Shown: positions 27,214 through 38,750, counted from the stretch's first letter. The stretch: 64,000 nt of DNA from Lactococcus lactis (GCF_029023865.1 NZ_CP118969.1:1240001-1304000), one strand, 5' to 3'. The notes: generated by a model not told the origin, from the sequence alone. A program made the numbers and translations.

Positions 27214-28689
27214 ATGAAAACAATCCTTCAAGCTTTTGAATGGTATTTACCCTCAGATTCTCAGCACTGGAATAATATAAAAGAGAATATTCCTGACTTA
27301 GGAAAGTTAGGATTTTCAGGATTGTGGTTACCTCCAGCTTCCAAGGCAGCTTCTGGAGTTGAAGATGTTGGTTATGGGACCTATGATTTATTCGACTTAG
27401 GGGAATTTGATCAAAAAGGGACAATTCCTACAAAATATGGGACTAAAGATGAATATCTTGATTTAATTAATACACTACACCACAACAATATTGAAGTGTA
27501 TGCGGATATCGTTTTTAATCACATGATGGGTGCTGATGAAACAGAAACTATTGAAGCTGATATTAAAGCAGAAGATAATCATCTTCATAACATCGAAAAT
27601 AATAAAACTGTTGAAGTTTGGACCAAATTTACATTTCCTGGAAGACAAGGAAAATACGACAATTATATATGGACCTGGCACAACTTTACGGGAATTGATT
27701 ATGATGAAAGGAAAAATCAAGAAGAAATTCTTGAATTTGAAGGACATGAATGGGATGAGAATGTAGATTCAGAGAATAATAATTTTGATTATTTAATGGG
27801 GGCTGATCTTGATTTTAGTGTTTCGGAAACGGTTGAACAACTTGAAAAATGGGGACATTGGTTTTCAGAAATGACAAAAATTGATGGTTTTCGATTAGAT
27901 GCAATTAAACATATTGATTTCAAATATTTTGATAAATGGCTTGAGCAGAGAGCAAAGCAATTGGATAGAAAACTTTTTATTGTTGGCGAGTACTGGTCTG
28001 ATGATCTTGGCAAATTAGAGTATTATCTAGAACAATCCAGTGATAGAATACAATTATTTGATGTACCACTACATTTTAATATGAAAGAAGCCTCTTCAAC
28101 CAATGGAGAATTTGATATGCGTACTCTTTTTGATCACACACTCACTGCCTGCCAGCCAGAACTCTCGGTCACTTTTGTTGATAACCATGATACTCAAGAA
28201 GGACAGGCTCTTCAATCTTGGATTCCAGCTTGGTTTAAAGAGCACGCTTATAGCTTAATTTTACTTCGAAAAAAAGGAACTCCTACTGTCTTTTGGGGAG
28301 ATTTATATGGAATACCCTCACATAATGTTAATCCTGTAGGTGATAACTTAAGAACTATGATAGCATTACGTAAGGACTCTGAGTTTTTAAGGGAAAATGA
28401 TTATTTTGATCATCCTGATATTATTGGATGGACAAATATTTTAAAAATAGATAATAAGGAATATGGATTATCATGTATTTTAACTAATAAAAATGGTGGC
28501 TCAAAATATATGATAATTGATAAGGCGTATGCAGGTAAAGTTTATATAGATTTATTTGGAAGACACGAAATACCTATTACGCTGGATCAAAATGGTGGAG
28601 CTGAATTTTACGTCAATGATGGAAGTGTTTCGGTTTGGGTAGATAAGGAAATTGTTTCAAAAATTGATCAAATGAACTTTCAAAACTAA
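27214..28689 (+). CDS. Cytoplasmic alpha-amylase (GH13)
   Basis: 491 residues without signal peptide, so it acts on internal glycogen or imported maltodextrins. GH13 motifs: DIVFNHMMG (region I), GFRLDAIKHID with the nucleophile Asp (II), IVGEYW with the acid/base Glu (III), FVDNHDTQ with the transition-state Asp (IV). Starts at MKTILQAFEWYLP, the family's cytosolic N-terminus, with AAAAAGGAGAAATG upstream. Hydrolyses alpha-1,4 glucans. One of very few plus-strand genes here. Confidence 0.94.
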   Translation: MKTILQAFEWYLPSDSQHWNNIKENIPDLGKLGFSGLWLPPASKAASGVEDVGYGTYDLFDLGEFDQKGTIPTKYGTKDEYLDLINTLHHNNIEVYADIVFNHMMGADETETIEADIKAEDNHLHNIENNKTVEVWTKFTFPGRQGKYDNYIWTWHNFTGIDYDERKNQEEILEFEGHEWDENVDSENNNFDYLMGADLDFSVSETVEQLEKWGHWFSEMTKIDGFRLDAIKHIDFKYFDKWLEQRAKQLDRKLFIVGEYWSDDLGKLEYYLEQSSDRIQLFDVPLHFNMKEASSTNGEFDMRTLFDHTLTACQPELSVTFVDNHDTQEGQALQSWIPAWFKEHAYSLILLRKKGTPTVFWGDLYGIPSHNVNPVGDNLRTMIALRKDSEFLRENDYFDHPDIIGWTNILKIDNKEYGLSCILTNKNGGSKYMIIDKAYAGKVYIDLFGRHEIPITLDQNGGAEFYVNDGSVSVWVDKEIVSKIDQMNFQN

Positions 28690-28706
28690 CTATTTTATCA
28701 AATAGG

Positions 28707-28742
28707 ATAAAAAAAGTACCTCTAATAAGGTACTTTTTTATT
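28707..28742. terminator. Bidirectional terminator between amylase and lactate oxidase
   Basis: AAAAAAGTACCT-ctaata-AGGTACTTTTTT between convergent genes. Confidence 0.9.
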
Positions 28743-28749
28743 TGAACTA

Positions 28750-29850
28750 TTAGTCAATCAATGAGGTATGTTTGATTTCTTCAATATTTTTTGTTCCAGC
28801 AAGTTGCATAGTAATACTTAGCTCTTTGCTTAAGTGTTCAAAAACAGATTGAACGACTTTGGCTCCCCCTAAATTCAAACCATAAAGAACTGGACGACCT
28901 ACCGCAACAACATCTGCTCCTTGTGCTAAAGCTTTGAAGACATGTTCCCCACGTCTAACTCCACTGTCAAAAACAATAGGAACTCGATGATTAACACTTT
29001 TAGCGATGAGGGGTAGGACATCAATTGAAGCAGGGCCTCCATCTAATTGTCGTCCCCCATGATTTGAAACCCAGATACCGTCTGCCCCAGCGTTAATGGC
29101 ATCATCTGCATCAATAGGAGATTGGACCCCCTTAACAATTACAGGAAGATTAGTTATTTTTTTAATTTTTTGAATATCTTCTAAAACAAGACCTTGTTTT
29201 GCTGCTGCATAAATTTCGCTTATTCCTTTGCCCGTTCCATCACTTTCTGAAAAAGCAGCTAGATTTGGCATTGGTAAAGGAAATTGGAAATGATTGACAA
29301 TGTCTTCTTCTCTATAGCCACCTAATGTTGAATCAGCGGTTAAAATAATTGCCTTAACTCCAGCTGATACAGCTTTTTTCAAAAGAAATTCATTAAATTT
29401 ATCATCTTTACTCATGTATAATTGGAAAAATTGCGGTGCACCTGGTGCTGCTTTTGCGACGTCTTCCACTGATGTACTTCCGTAAGTACTAATTGAAAAG
29501 ATTGAGCCAACTTCAGCCATCGCTTTAGCAGTTGCAACTTCTCCTTCTTCATGAGCAAGGCCTTGGGCGGCAACTGGTGCTTGGATTATTGGTGTTTTTA
29601 GTTTTATACCAAAGAGTGAGGTACTTAAATCTGCAGAATCAATTCCTCTTAATACTCGAGGCATAATTTGTTTTTTGTTAAATGCTGATGTATTTTCATT
29701 CAGTGTCCACTCATCTTCAGAGCCACCACGAATATAGCCAAAGGCACCTTTATTTCCCGCAGCCTCCATACTTTGTTTCACTTTACCTTCAAGTGATTTA
29801 ACATTTACAATTTCTAACGCTTTGTTTTCAGTACTAGTTTTATAAGTCAT
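28750..29850 (-). CDS. FMN-dependent L-lactate oxidase-type enzyme
   Basis: 366 residues from the ATG at 29850 (AGGAGAAC upstream; the longer frame is not needed). FMN-dependent alpha-hydroxy acid oxidase barrel: GGSEDEWTLNENTSAFNK near the N-terminus, APVAAQGLAHEEGE, then SNHGGRQLDGGPASIDVLP with the catalytic His and Arg, and VFDSGVRRGEHVFKALAQGADVVAVGRP for FMN phosphate. Converts lactate to pyruvate, with O2 giving H2O2 in oxidase members; oxidase versus dehydrogenase cannot be settled by eye. Confidence 0.87.
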   Translation of the reverse strand: MTYKTSTENKALEIVNVKSLEGKVKQSMEAAGNKGAFGYIRGGSEDEWTLNENTSAFNKKQIMPRVLRGIDSADLSTSLFGIKLKTPIIQAPVAAQGLAHEEGEVATAKAMAEVGSIFSISTYGSTSVEDVAKAAPGAPQFFQLYMSKDDKFNEFLLKKAVSAGVKAIILTADSTLGGYREEDIVNHFQFPLPMPNLAAFSESDGTGKGISEIYAAAKQGLVLEDIQKIKKITNLPVIVKGVQSPIDADDAINAGADGIWVSNHGGRQLDGGPASIDVLPLIAKSVNHRVPIVFDSGVRRGEHVFKALAQGADVVAVGRPVLYGLNLGGAKVVQSVFEHLSKELSITMQLAGTKNIEEIKHTSLID

Positions 29851-29981
29851 CTTAGTTCTCCTATTTTTTGTAAAGTTTACATCTGTAGATGATAAATACA
29901 TTATACATCTTATTTTTAAAAAATACACAAATGAAAGATTTATTTTTTTATAAACTAAAACTTATATAAAAAGATAAATTA

Positions 29982-30008
29982 AAAAAGTAGCAAAACTACT
30001 CTTTTATA
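29982..30008 (-). terminator. Terminator of aroF
   Basis: AGTAG-TTTTG-CTACT followed by T6 on the minus strand, about 130 bp past the aroF stop. A second hairpin, GATAGAAAA...TTTTCTATC, lies at 30055-30081. Confidence 0.6.
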
Positions 30009-30135
30009 TTATTATTTTAAAAGGTGGTACGATAAGGTTTGGTTCTTTACTTTTGATAGAAAAATTCATTTTCTATCTGAACAGAATATGAAAATATTCT
30101 ATTAAGTTTCTCACTCATCCCTTCTCATTTTACAA

Positions 30136-31158
30136 TCACGAATTATAAATTTCATTAATAAGTTCTTCTGTTTTATCCCAACCCAAACATGGGTCAATGA
30201 TTGATTTTCCAAATACTTCTGGTTTGTCTTGACGACCGTCTTCAAGATATGATTCAATCATAAATCCTCTGACATATTTATGAATTTGTTCATCCCAATT
30301 ACGATTGACTAATGTTTGACGAACAATTCTTATTTGTTCCATATACTTCTTCCCAGAGTTATCATGATTAGTATCAATAACAATAAATGGATTTTGTAAG
30401 CCCATTTTTTCGTATATTTCGATACTTTCAAGAAGATTATCTGTATAGTAATTTGGATGGTTTTTACCATTTTCATCTTGTCCACCACGAAGGATGGCAT
30501 GAGCTAATGGATTTCCTGATGTTTCTACTTCAGCATTCCCAAATAGAAAATCTTGAGATTGTTGGGCTGCATACATTCCATTAAACATAACTTTTAAATT
30601 CCCTGATGTCGGGTTTTTCATTCCTGTTGGGGCATCTATTCCTGAAGCAACAAAGCGATGTTGTTGATTTTCAACTGAGCGAGCGCCAACTGCATAGTAA
30701 CTTACTAAGTCATCAACTAATGGTAGATTTTCTGGGTATAGCATCTCATCTGCTGTAGTCAGACCAGTTTCAGTAATTACTTTATAGTGAAGGTCACGAA
30801 CCATTTTTATCCCATTGATAAGGTCTGTATGTCCATCTGCATCAGGTTCGTGAATGAGGCCTTTATAGCCATCTCCGTTTGTCCGCGGTTTTGCAGTATA
30901 AACACGCATCACAATAAAAATTTTATCTTCTATTTCTTTTTGAAGTTTTGACAATCTGTGAGCATATTCTAGAACTGCAGCTTCATTATCCGATGAGCAG
31001 GGGCCAATGACTAAGAGGATTCTATCGTCTTCACCCTTAATTATCGCTTCAAGTTCCTTATCACGTTTTTCTTTCTTTTCTCGTTGCTCATCATTTAAAT
31101 GATTTAGCTCTTTTACATCTTTAATGTTAATTTTGTTACTGAGTTCTTTAAAAGTCAT
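30136..31158 (-). CDS. aroF: DAHP synthase (3-deoxy-7-phosphoheptulonate synthase)
   Basis: 340 residues, class I AroFGH type. First step of aromatic amino acid synthesis: PEP plus erythrose 4-phosphate. Seen: VIGPCSSDN, VMRVYTAKPRT (PEP-binding Lys/Arg), VGARSVENQQHR, MKNPTSG, and ILRGG with NHDNSGKK (metal/His). Monocistronic. Ribosome site AAAGGT. Preceded by a Phe-rich leader peptide and attenuator, so expression should rise when charged tRNA-Phe is scarce. Confidence 0.94.
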   Translation of the reverse strand: MTFKELSNKINIKDVKELNHLNDEQREKKEKRDKELEAIIKGEDDRILLVIGPCSSDNEAAVLEYAHRLSKLQKEIEDKIFIVMRVYTAKPRTNGDGYKGLIHEPDADGHTDLINGIKMVRDLHYKVITETGLTTADEMLYPENLPLVDDLVSYYAVGARSVENQQHRFVASGIDAPTGMKNPTSGNLKVMFNGMYAAQQSQDFLFGNAEVETSGNPLAHAILRGGQDENGKNHPNYYTDNLLESIEIYEKMGLQNPFIVIDTNHDNSGKKYMEQIRIVRQTLVNRNWDEQIHKYVRGFMIESYLEDGRQDKPEVFGKSIIDPCLGWDKTEELINEIYNS

Positions 31159-31258
31159 CTTTTACCTTTTTTCTATAGTTTTTTAGTAAAAATACTTAAT
31201 AATATTTTACTTGCAATAAATTTTTTCTATTTTACTTTTTATGTGCCTCCTTTATAAT

Positions 31259-31353
31259 AAAAAAAGACGTCCCAGGGGACGTCTTCTTTATCCCCTAGAT
31301 GATTAACGAACATCAAAGAGGACCCACATTTTATTAGCCAAAAACTAATGTGG
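31259..31353 (-). promoter_or_regulatory. aroF transcription attenuator
   Basis: Four segments of a trp-type attenuator. Segment 1 CCACATTAG (31353-31345, covers the leader stop codon) pairs with segment 2 (CTAA.. ATGTGG, 31337-31324). Segment 2's tail GGGTCCTCTTT (31325-31315) can instead pair, with one mismatch, with segment 3 AAAGAAGAC (31289-31281). Segments 3 and 4 make the terminator AAGACGTCC-CCTG-GGACGTCTT followed by T7. Ribosome stalling at the Phe codons would mask segment 1 and favour 2:3, letting aroF be transcribed. Confidence 0.85.
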
Positions 31354-31398
31354 ATCATTCATAAAGAAAAAATAAAATTTTTTAAAGTTGTTAATCAT
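31345..31398 (-). CDS. Phe-rich leader peptide of aroF (17 codons)
   Basis: ATG at 31398 with GAGG 7 nt upstream encodes MINNFKKFYFFFMNDPH and stops at TAG (31345). Five of 17 residues are Phe and one is Tyr, with F-Y-F-F-F in a row at 8-12. The stop codon lies inside the first attenuator stem. This is the composition and position expected of a phenylalanine-sensing leader; its product has no function of its own. Confidence 0.87.
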   Translation of the reverse strand: MINNFKKFYFFFMNDPH

Positions 31399-31428
31399 TT
31401 TGGAACCTCGATATTTAATATTATTAGT

Positions 31429-31457
31429 TAGTATAATTAAAATTTTTTGATTTGTCA
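31429..31457 (-). promoter_or_regulatory. aroF promoter
   Basis: TTGACA (31457-31452), 17-nt spacer AATCAAAAAATTTTAAT, TATACT (31434-31429). Transcript would begin about 25 nt before the leader ATG. Confidence 0.85.
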
Positions 31458-31521
31458 ATTATTTATCTATTTTTTCTTAATTTTATTTCAAAATTTCATT
31501 TTACATAACTTTTATTATGTA

Positions 31522-32373
31522 TCAAACGGTAAATAAAGAAGAAATTGAAGCATGGATGGAGTGTGCTGTATTTGCATTATTCATCGTATAGAGGTGAATT
31601 CCAGCAACATCCTCTGTTACTAAATCAACGATTTGATCGATGGCGTAAGCAATTCCAGCATCCCTTAAAGCGATAGGGTTATGTTCATATTTTTCGAGTA
31701 TTCTAATAAATTTTGCTGGTAATGGCGTATTACAATTTTTTAATAGACGAAGAATTTGATTTCGATTGATTACTGGCATTATTCCAGCGAATATTGGAGT
31801 ATTTATCTCAGCAATTGCACACCGTTCTTGAAAATCATAAAAACTATCATTATCAAAAAATAGTTGCGTGATTAATCTGTCACAACCAGCATCTACTTTT
31901 TCTTTCAGATAATGAAAATCACTCACTCGATTTACTGATTCGGGATGAATATCGGGATAGCAAGCACCTAAAACTTCAAAACTATCATCATAATCTTTGA
32001 TAAATTTAACCAAATCACTTGCAAATCTAAAATCATCTTTCATCGGTTCATCGCTGATATCACCTCTTAAAGCAAGAATTTTTTTGATTTGTTTATCTTT
32101 TAACCGTTCCAAAATTTCGATCACTTGAGCTTTATCTAAATAAGCGGCAGGTAAATGAGCAACCGCTGGAATATCTAGTGTATTGTTTACATAATCAGCA
32201 AACTTTATAGTTGTATCTCCAATATTATCATAATTATTGTTACTACAAGTTACACTGATAAAATCTGGCGAGAGAGTTCTTAGGCTATCCAAGGTCTTTA
32301 CCAAGTTGGTACTTCCAATTTGAGTTGTAGATGGAAAAACTTCAAAAGAAAGAATTTTGGAATTACTTGTCAT
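31522..32373 (-). CDS. metF: 5,10-methylenetetrahydrofolate reductase
   Basis: 283 residues from the ATG at 32373 (AAAGG ribosome site; a TTG two codons earlier is unlikely). FAD-dependent (beta/alpha)8 enzyme making 5-methyl-THF for MetE. Seen: FEVFPST with the catalytic Glu, VTCSNNN, ALRGD, and TQLFFD. Overlaps the end of metE by 11 bp, so translation is coupled in a metE-metF operon that uses the product of one for the other. Confidence 0.93.
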   Translation of the reverse strand: MTSNSKILSFEVFPSTTQIGSTNLVKTLDSLRTLSPDFISVTCSNNNYDNIGDTTIKFADYVNNTLDIPAVAHLPAAYLDKAQVIEILERLKDKQIKKILALRGDISDEPMKDDFRFASDLVKFIKDYDDSFEVLGACYPDIHPESVNRVSDFHYLKEKVDAGCDRLITQLFFDNDSFYDFQERCAIAEINTPIFAGIMPVINRNQILRLLKNCNTPLPAKFIRILEKYEHNPIALRDAGIAYAIDQIVDLVTEDVAGIHLYTMNNANTAHSIHASISSLFTV

Positions 32374-34636
32374 ATTCAACCTTTTCCTTTCTTAACACCC
32401 TAGTTGCCTCAACTAAGTGTCTTAAACTAGGAATGGTTTCGGCATTACCACGTGTTTTAAGACCACAATCAGGATTTACCCAAACTTGTTCAATTGGTAA
32501 TTTGGCCAATATTTTTTCTAATTGATTTTGTATTTCTTTTACGCTAGGTATTCGTGGAGAATGAATATCATAGACTCCAGGTCCAACCAAAGTTTTAAAA
32601 TGGTGAGCTTTCAATGCATCGATAATTGATAGCTCACTTCTACTTGCTTCAAAAGAAATTACATCAGCATCCATTGCGTCAATTGATGGAATAATATCTT
32701 CAAATTCAGAATAACACATATGCGTGTGAATTTGCGTTTCCGGTTTTACTTTAGAGTGAACTAAACGAAAGGCAGGGATTGCCCAATCTAGATATTCTTT
32801 ATACCAATCACTTTTGCGAAGTGGTAACTTTTCTCTCAAAGCTGCCTCATCAATTTGAATAATCTTAATGCCAGCTTTTTCTAAGTCAAGAACTTCTTCT
32901 TGAACAGCTAATGCCAATTGCAAAGTACTTGCTTTTAACGAAATATCTTCTCGCGGAAAAGACCAATTTAGAATCGTTACAGGACCTGTCAGCATTCCTT
33001 TTACTGGTTTAGATGTTTGAGATTGAGCATAGGCTGACCAACGGACGGTTATCGCTTCTGGTCTAGTGACATCAGCCCACACGATTGGAGGTTTGACACA
33101 ACGTGTTCCGTAAGATTGAACCCATGCTTTTTGAGTAAAAACATAACCTTCTAACATTTCTCCAAAATACTCTACCATGTCATTTCGTTCAAATTCACCA
33201 TGGACTAAAACGTCTAATCCAATATCTTCTTGGAGTTTAAGACATTCTTTTATTTTTTCTTCTAAGAATGTGTCATAATCTGCTTGGCTTAATTCTCCTC
33301 GCTTATTTTGTAGCCGAACTTTTCTCACTTCTGCCGTTTGAGGAAATGAACCGATGGTTGTGGTTGGTAAAAGTGGTAAATTAAGCGATTGAGATTGACT
33401 TGCTCGTCTTTCCACTAGTGACGGTCGTCTAGTAAAGTCTTTTTCTGTTAATTTATCAAGTTTTTGCTTAAGTTTAGTATTTTCACGAACTCTGTCATTT
33501 TCAAAAAGTTCGATATTCTTCTTCAAAAAAGGAGTGTTTTTATTAAAATAAATATCGGAAATTTCATCAATTTCTTTTAATTTTTCTGTGGCAAATGAAA
33601 AGTGTTTAAGGATTTCTTTTGATAATTTAGTTTCGTTTTTAACTGTTACCGGAACATGTTGTAAAGAGCAGCTTGTATTAATTACGATATCTGCTACTGC
33701 ATCTAACGCGGTTAGTAGCTCAAGTGTCTTTTGATAATTATTACGCCAAATATTTTTTCCATTTACTAGTCCTGCAAAAAGTATTTTCTCTTTGGGAAAA
33801 CCGTATTTTTGAATAAGAGCTAAAGAATCTCTTCCTTCTATAAAATCAAGACCAATACCATCAAAATCAAGCTTTACTATTTCTTTATAGCTATCACGAA
33901 CATCTCCAAAATATGTTTGAAGAAGTATCTTAAGGTTGTTTTTACTCTTAAGTAGTTCTTCATAAATACTCGCAAATAATTTTTTTTCTTCTTCAGTTTG
34001 GTCTAAAACAAGTGCTGGTTCTTCAATCTGTAACCATTCTACTCCTAGTTGATTAAGTTCTTTTAGTAGTGTTTGAAAAGCTACAATAACATCATATAAT
34101 ACTGTATCTTTTGTGGCTCCTGACTTGTAATCTGCTAAAACTAAAAATGTATATGGGCCAATAATTGTTGGTCTGGTTTCAAATCCAGCAGATTTTGCTT
34201 CCTTATATTCATTTAATAATTTTGAAAAATTTGCTTTAATAATCGTATCTTTGTTAATTTCTGGAACTAAATAATGATAGTTTGTATTAAACCATTTTTT
34301 CATTGGTCTTGCTTTTACGTCATTTTGTTCATCTTGGAAACCACGCGCTAATGCAAATAAAGTATCTAGTTCATTTAATTCTAAATTTTTATAAGACTCT
34401 GGAATTGCACCAAGAGCAATTGATAAATCTAAGGTTTGGTCATAGAAAGAAAAGTCATTGGAAATAGGTGAGTCAATTCCAGCTTCTTCTTGACTTTTCC
34501 AATTTTCCAACCGAATTTCTTTGGCTACTTTTTGTAATTCTTCTTCTGTAATTTCTTTACGAAAATATTTTTCAAGAGCAAATTTTAATTCACGGTTTGA
34601 ACCGATACGTGGGAAAGCAATAATTGATTTTTTCAT
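32363..34636 (-). CDS. metE: Cobalamin-independent methionine synthase
   Basis: 757 residues from the ATG at 34636, which has GGAG 9 nt upstream; another ATG two codons earlier is too close to the ribosome site. Two-domain MetE: N-terminal FPRIGSNRELKFALEKYFR and C-terminal catalytic half with the zinc ligands His in IHTHMCYSEF, the Cys of this motif, Glu in EFERNDMVEYFGE and Cys in NPDCGLKTR. Transfers methyl from 5-methyl-THF-polyglutamate to homocysteine. A Met-box lies upstream. Confidence 0.95.
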   Translation of the reverse strand: MKKSIIAFPRIGSNRELKFALEKYFRKEITEEELQKVAKEIRLENWKSQEEAGIDSPISNDFSFYDQTLDLSIALGAIPESYKNLELNELDTLFALARGFQDEQNDVKARPMKKWFNTNYHYLVPEINKDTIIKANFSKLLNEYKEAKSAGFETRPTIIGPYTFLVLADYKSGATKDTVLYDVIVAFQTLLKELNQLGVEWLQIEEPALVLDQTEEEKKLFASIYEELLKSKNNLKILLQTYFGDVRDSYKEIVKLDFDGIGLDFIEGRDSLALIQKYGFPKEKILFAGLVNGKNIWRNNYQKTLELLTALDAVADIVINTSCSLQHVPVTVKNETKLSKEILKHFSFATEKLKEIDEISDIYFNKNTPFLKKNIELFENDRVRENTKLKQKLDKLTEKDFTRRPSLVERRASQSQSLNLPLLPTTTIGSFPQTAEVRKVRLQNKRGELSQADYDTFLEEKIKECLKLQEDIGLDVLVHGEFERNDMVEYFGEMLEGYVFTQKAWVQSYGTRCVKPPIVWADVTRPEAITVRWSAYAQSQTSKPVKGMLTGPVTILNWSFPREDISLKASTLQLALAVQEEVLDLEKAGIKIIQIDEAALREKLPLRKSDWYKEYLDWAIPAFRLVHSKVKPETQIHTHMCYSEFEDIIPSIDAMDADVISFEASRSELSIIDALKAHHFKTLVGPGVYDIHSPRIPSVKEIQNQLEKILAKLPIEQVWVNPDCGLKTRGNAETIPSLRHLVEATRVLRKEKVEYDK

Positions 34637-34716
34637 AGTCATAGTCTCCAATTTTTAATAGGTCTATCTTATCAAATTTAATAAAACTTTAATAATACAT
34701 TTTTAATATGATGACC

Positions 34717-34733
34717 TATAGTTTAAAACTATA
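34717..34733. promoter_or_regulatory. Met-box (MetR/MtaR-type operator)
   Basis: TATAGTTTAAAACTATA is a perfect palindrome around its central base and matches the streptococcal Met-box TATAGTTTnAAACTATA exactly. It lies about 80 bp before metE. A LysR-family activator responding to homocysteine is expected to bind; that regulator is not in this window. Confidence 0.85.
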
Positions 34734-34749
34734 TGAAAACTCAAAAATA

Positions 34750-34778
34750 AAAAGTCCAAATAAATTTCTTGGACTTTT
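34750..34778 (-). terminator. Terminator of the DtxR-family gene
   Basis: AAAAGTCCA...TGGACTTTT just past the stop. Confidence 0.8.
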
Positions 34779-34791
34779 AGTGTATCTTATC

Positions 34792-35445
34792 TTATCTTCT
34801 ATGCATGAGATGAATTTTAGATTGTAAAAATGGTGGGATTACAATTGAACTTTCTCGATCTTCTTTAATAATTATTGATTTATCTTCTAATTTATCGATT
34901 ACTTTAATAAGATGTGGAAGAGAAATTTCTAATTTTTTGAAAAAGTTTTTTCCTTCTTCTTCTATAGTAGTAACGTGGTAAGTCTGATCAACTTGTGCTT
35001 CATCAAGTGTGAGTTCCACTTCATTTTTCAGCCAAAATGATTCTGTAGGAATTTCTGAGCCGTGAGGGTCAGTTGCTGGATAGCCCATCAGGACATACAG
35101 AGATTCAATCAACCTTGGTGATGAAGCATGTTCTAAATTTTCGGCTTCATCGTGCACTTCCTCCATTGTATATCCAACCTTCTCAAAAAGAAAAGTTTCC
35201 CAGACCCTATGACTTTTTAAAATAAATCTCGCTTCGTGATTTCCTAAGTCTGTAAGTGATACCCCATAATAAGGTTTATGAATAACAAGTTCTTTTTTGG
35301 CTAATCGTTTAATCATTTCAGTGGCGCTTGGTGATGATACTGATAATTTTTGAGCAATGGCATTAATACTAACAGATCCATTATTTTCATTTTTTAGGCT
35401 ATATATTGCCTTTAGATAGTCTTGTTCATTTTTTGATGTTTTCAT
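34792..35445 (-). CDS. DtxR/MntR-family metal-dependent regulator
   Basis: 217 residues. N-terminal winged helix SINAIAQKLSVSSPSATEMIKRLAKKELV (about 25-53), then the metal/dimerisation domain with RVWETFLFEKVGYTMEEVHDEAENLEHASS carrying His and Glu ligands, then a ~75-residue SH3-like C-terminal domain, as in ScaR/MntR. Likely manganese or iron sensor controlling metal uptake elsewhere. Sits beside the Mg2+ pump gene but has its own promoter. Confidence 0.87.
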   Translation of the reverse strand: MKTSKNEQDYLKAIYSLKNENNGSVSINAIAQKLSVSSPSATEMIKRLAKKELVIHKPYYGVSLTDLGNHEARFILKSHRVWETFLFEKVGYTMEEVHDEAENLEHASSPRLIESLYVLMGYPATDPHGSEIPTESFWLKNEVELTLDEAQVDQTYHVTTIEEEGKNFFKKLEISLPHLIKVIDKLEDKSIIIKEDRESSIVIPPFLQSKIHLMHRR

Positions 35446-35471
35446 TTTTTTACCTTACTTTTCTTGATTTA

Positions 35472-35499
35472 ATTATAGCATAGACTATACCAAAGTAAA
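35472..35499 (-). promoter_or_regulatory. Promoter of the DtxR-family gene with internal dyad
   Basis: TTTACT (35499-35494), 16-nt spacer, extended -10 TGCTATAAT. The dyad TATAG-CATAGA-CTATA (35474-35489) overlaps the -10 and spacer and could be an autoregulatory site. Confidence 0.65.
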
Positions 35500-35501
35500 A
35501 T

Positions 35502-35533
35502 AAAAGTGGGATAAATTATCACCACTTTTATTT
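35502..35533 (-). terminator. Terminator of mgtA
   Basis: AAAAGTGG...CCACTTTT immediately after the mgtA stop; a T-rich stretch follows on both strands. Confidence 0.7.
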
Positions 35534-35538
35534 TTTAT

Positions 35539-38289
<2,751 letters not shown>

Positions 38290-38330
38290 CTATAATATTT
38301 TTGTGTGTACAGTCCCAAACGTTAGGCACT

Positions 38331-38423
38331 TTAAAGAAGGTGATAAAAACGGAAAGCTGCTCTTATCACGTTAAATATCTGCGGCCTATCAGGCTCGGGA
38401 CTATTAATACTCTGGGATTCCAT
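38331..38423 (-). CDS. Putative mgtA leader peptide (30 codons, acidic/proline N-terminal half)
   Basis: ATG at 38423 lies 11 nt after GGAGG. The product starts MESQSINSPEPDRPQIF and is 30 residues. The run SPEPDRP resembles the acidic/Pro stretch of enterobacterial MgtL (MEPDPTP), which makes ribosomes fall off at low Mg2+. The SD and start region (AGGTGAAAACGGAAA) is complementary to the end of the ORF (TTTCCGTTTTTATCACCT), so translation and folding are mutually exclusive. Located between the M-box terminator and mgtA. Coding is inferred; no homologue was checked. Confidence 0.55.
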   Translation of the reverse strand: MESQSINSPEPDRPQIFNVIRAAFRFYHLL

Positions 38424-38450
38424 TTCCGTTTTCACCTCCTTTTTAAATAT

Positions 38451-38490
38451 AAAAAAACCTTGCCTACAAAACTTAAACGTAGGCAAGGGA
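38451..38490 (-). terminator. Riboswitch-controlled terminator before mgtA
   Basis: CCTTGCCTAC-gtttaagtttt-GTAGGCAAGG followed by T7 on the minus strand. It is the expression platform of the M-box: Mg2+ binding should favour termination. Confidence 0.9.
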
Positions 38491-38519
38491 ATAATTCCAA
38501 AAAAGATACCACTACTATA

Positions 38520-38700
38520 GAGCGAATCAGTTACAAGCTATCGTTCAAGCTTTAGCTCCGCAGGGCAATGTTGTTGCACTATTTCACGCCTTGTTTGTCG
38601 ACGTGAACTGTTAGCCCTCTCATCGTGTCTCCACGACTCTGCGGCAGCAACCCGTATCCCTGCGGTAGCCTCACCTACCGACGATTATGTCATAGACATA
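38520..38700 (-). promoter_or_regulatory. M-box (ykoK) Mg2+ riboswitch
   Basis: Minus strand contains GGTAGGTGAGGCTACCGCAG, GGATACGGGTTGCTGCCGC and, 3', GCGGAGCTAAAGCTTGAACG, which match the conserved blocks of the ykoK leader (GTTAGGTGAGGCTCC, TGGAGATACGCTGCTGCC, GCTAAAGCTC). Followed by a strong terminator and then mgtA, so high Mg2+ switches off the importer. Confidence 0.92.
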
Positions 38701-38709
38701 ACCTTTATT

Positions 38710-38738
38710 ATTATAACTGACATATTCTTTTTTGTCAA
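38710..38738 (-). promoter_or_regulatory. mgtA promoter (consensus)
   Basis: TTGACA (38738-38733), 17-nt spacer, TATAAT (38715-38710); starts just before the M-box. Confidence 0.9.
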
Positions 38739-38750
38739 TCTTTTTTATTT

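Noticed and set aside
29861-29880. cre site before the lactate oxidase gene (TGTAAACTTTACA)
   Set aside because: One base short and lacks the central CG of the cre consensus.
31259-31458. T-box riboswitch in front of aroF
   Set aside because: No AGGGTGGNACCGCG block or specifier-loop structure; the Phe-rich leader peptide explains the region better.
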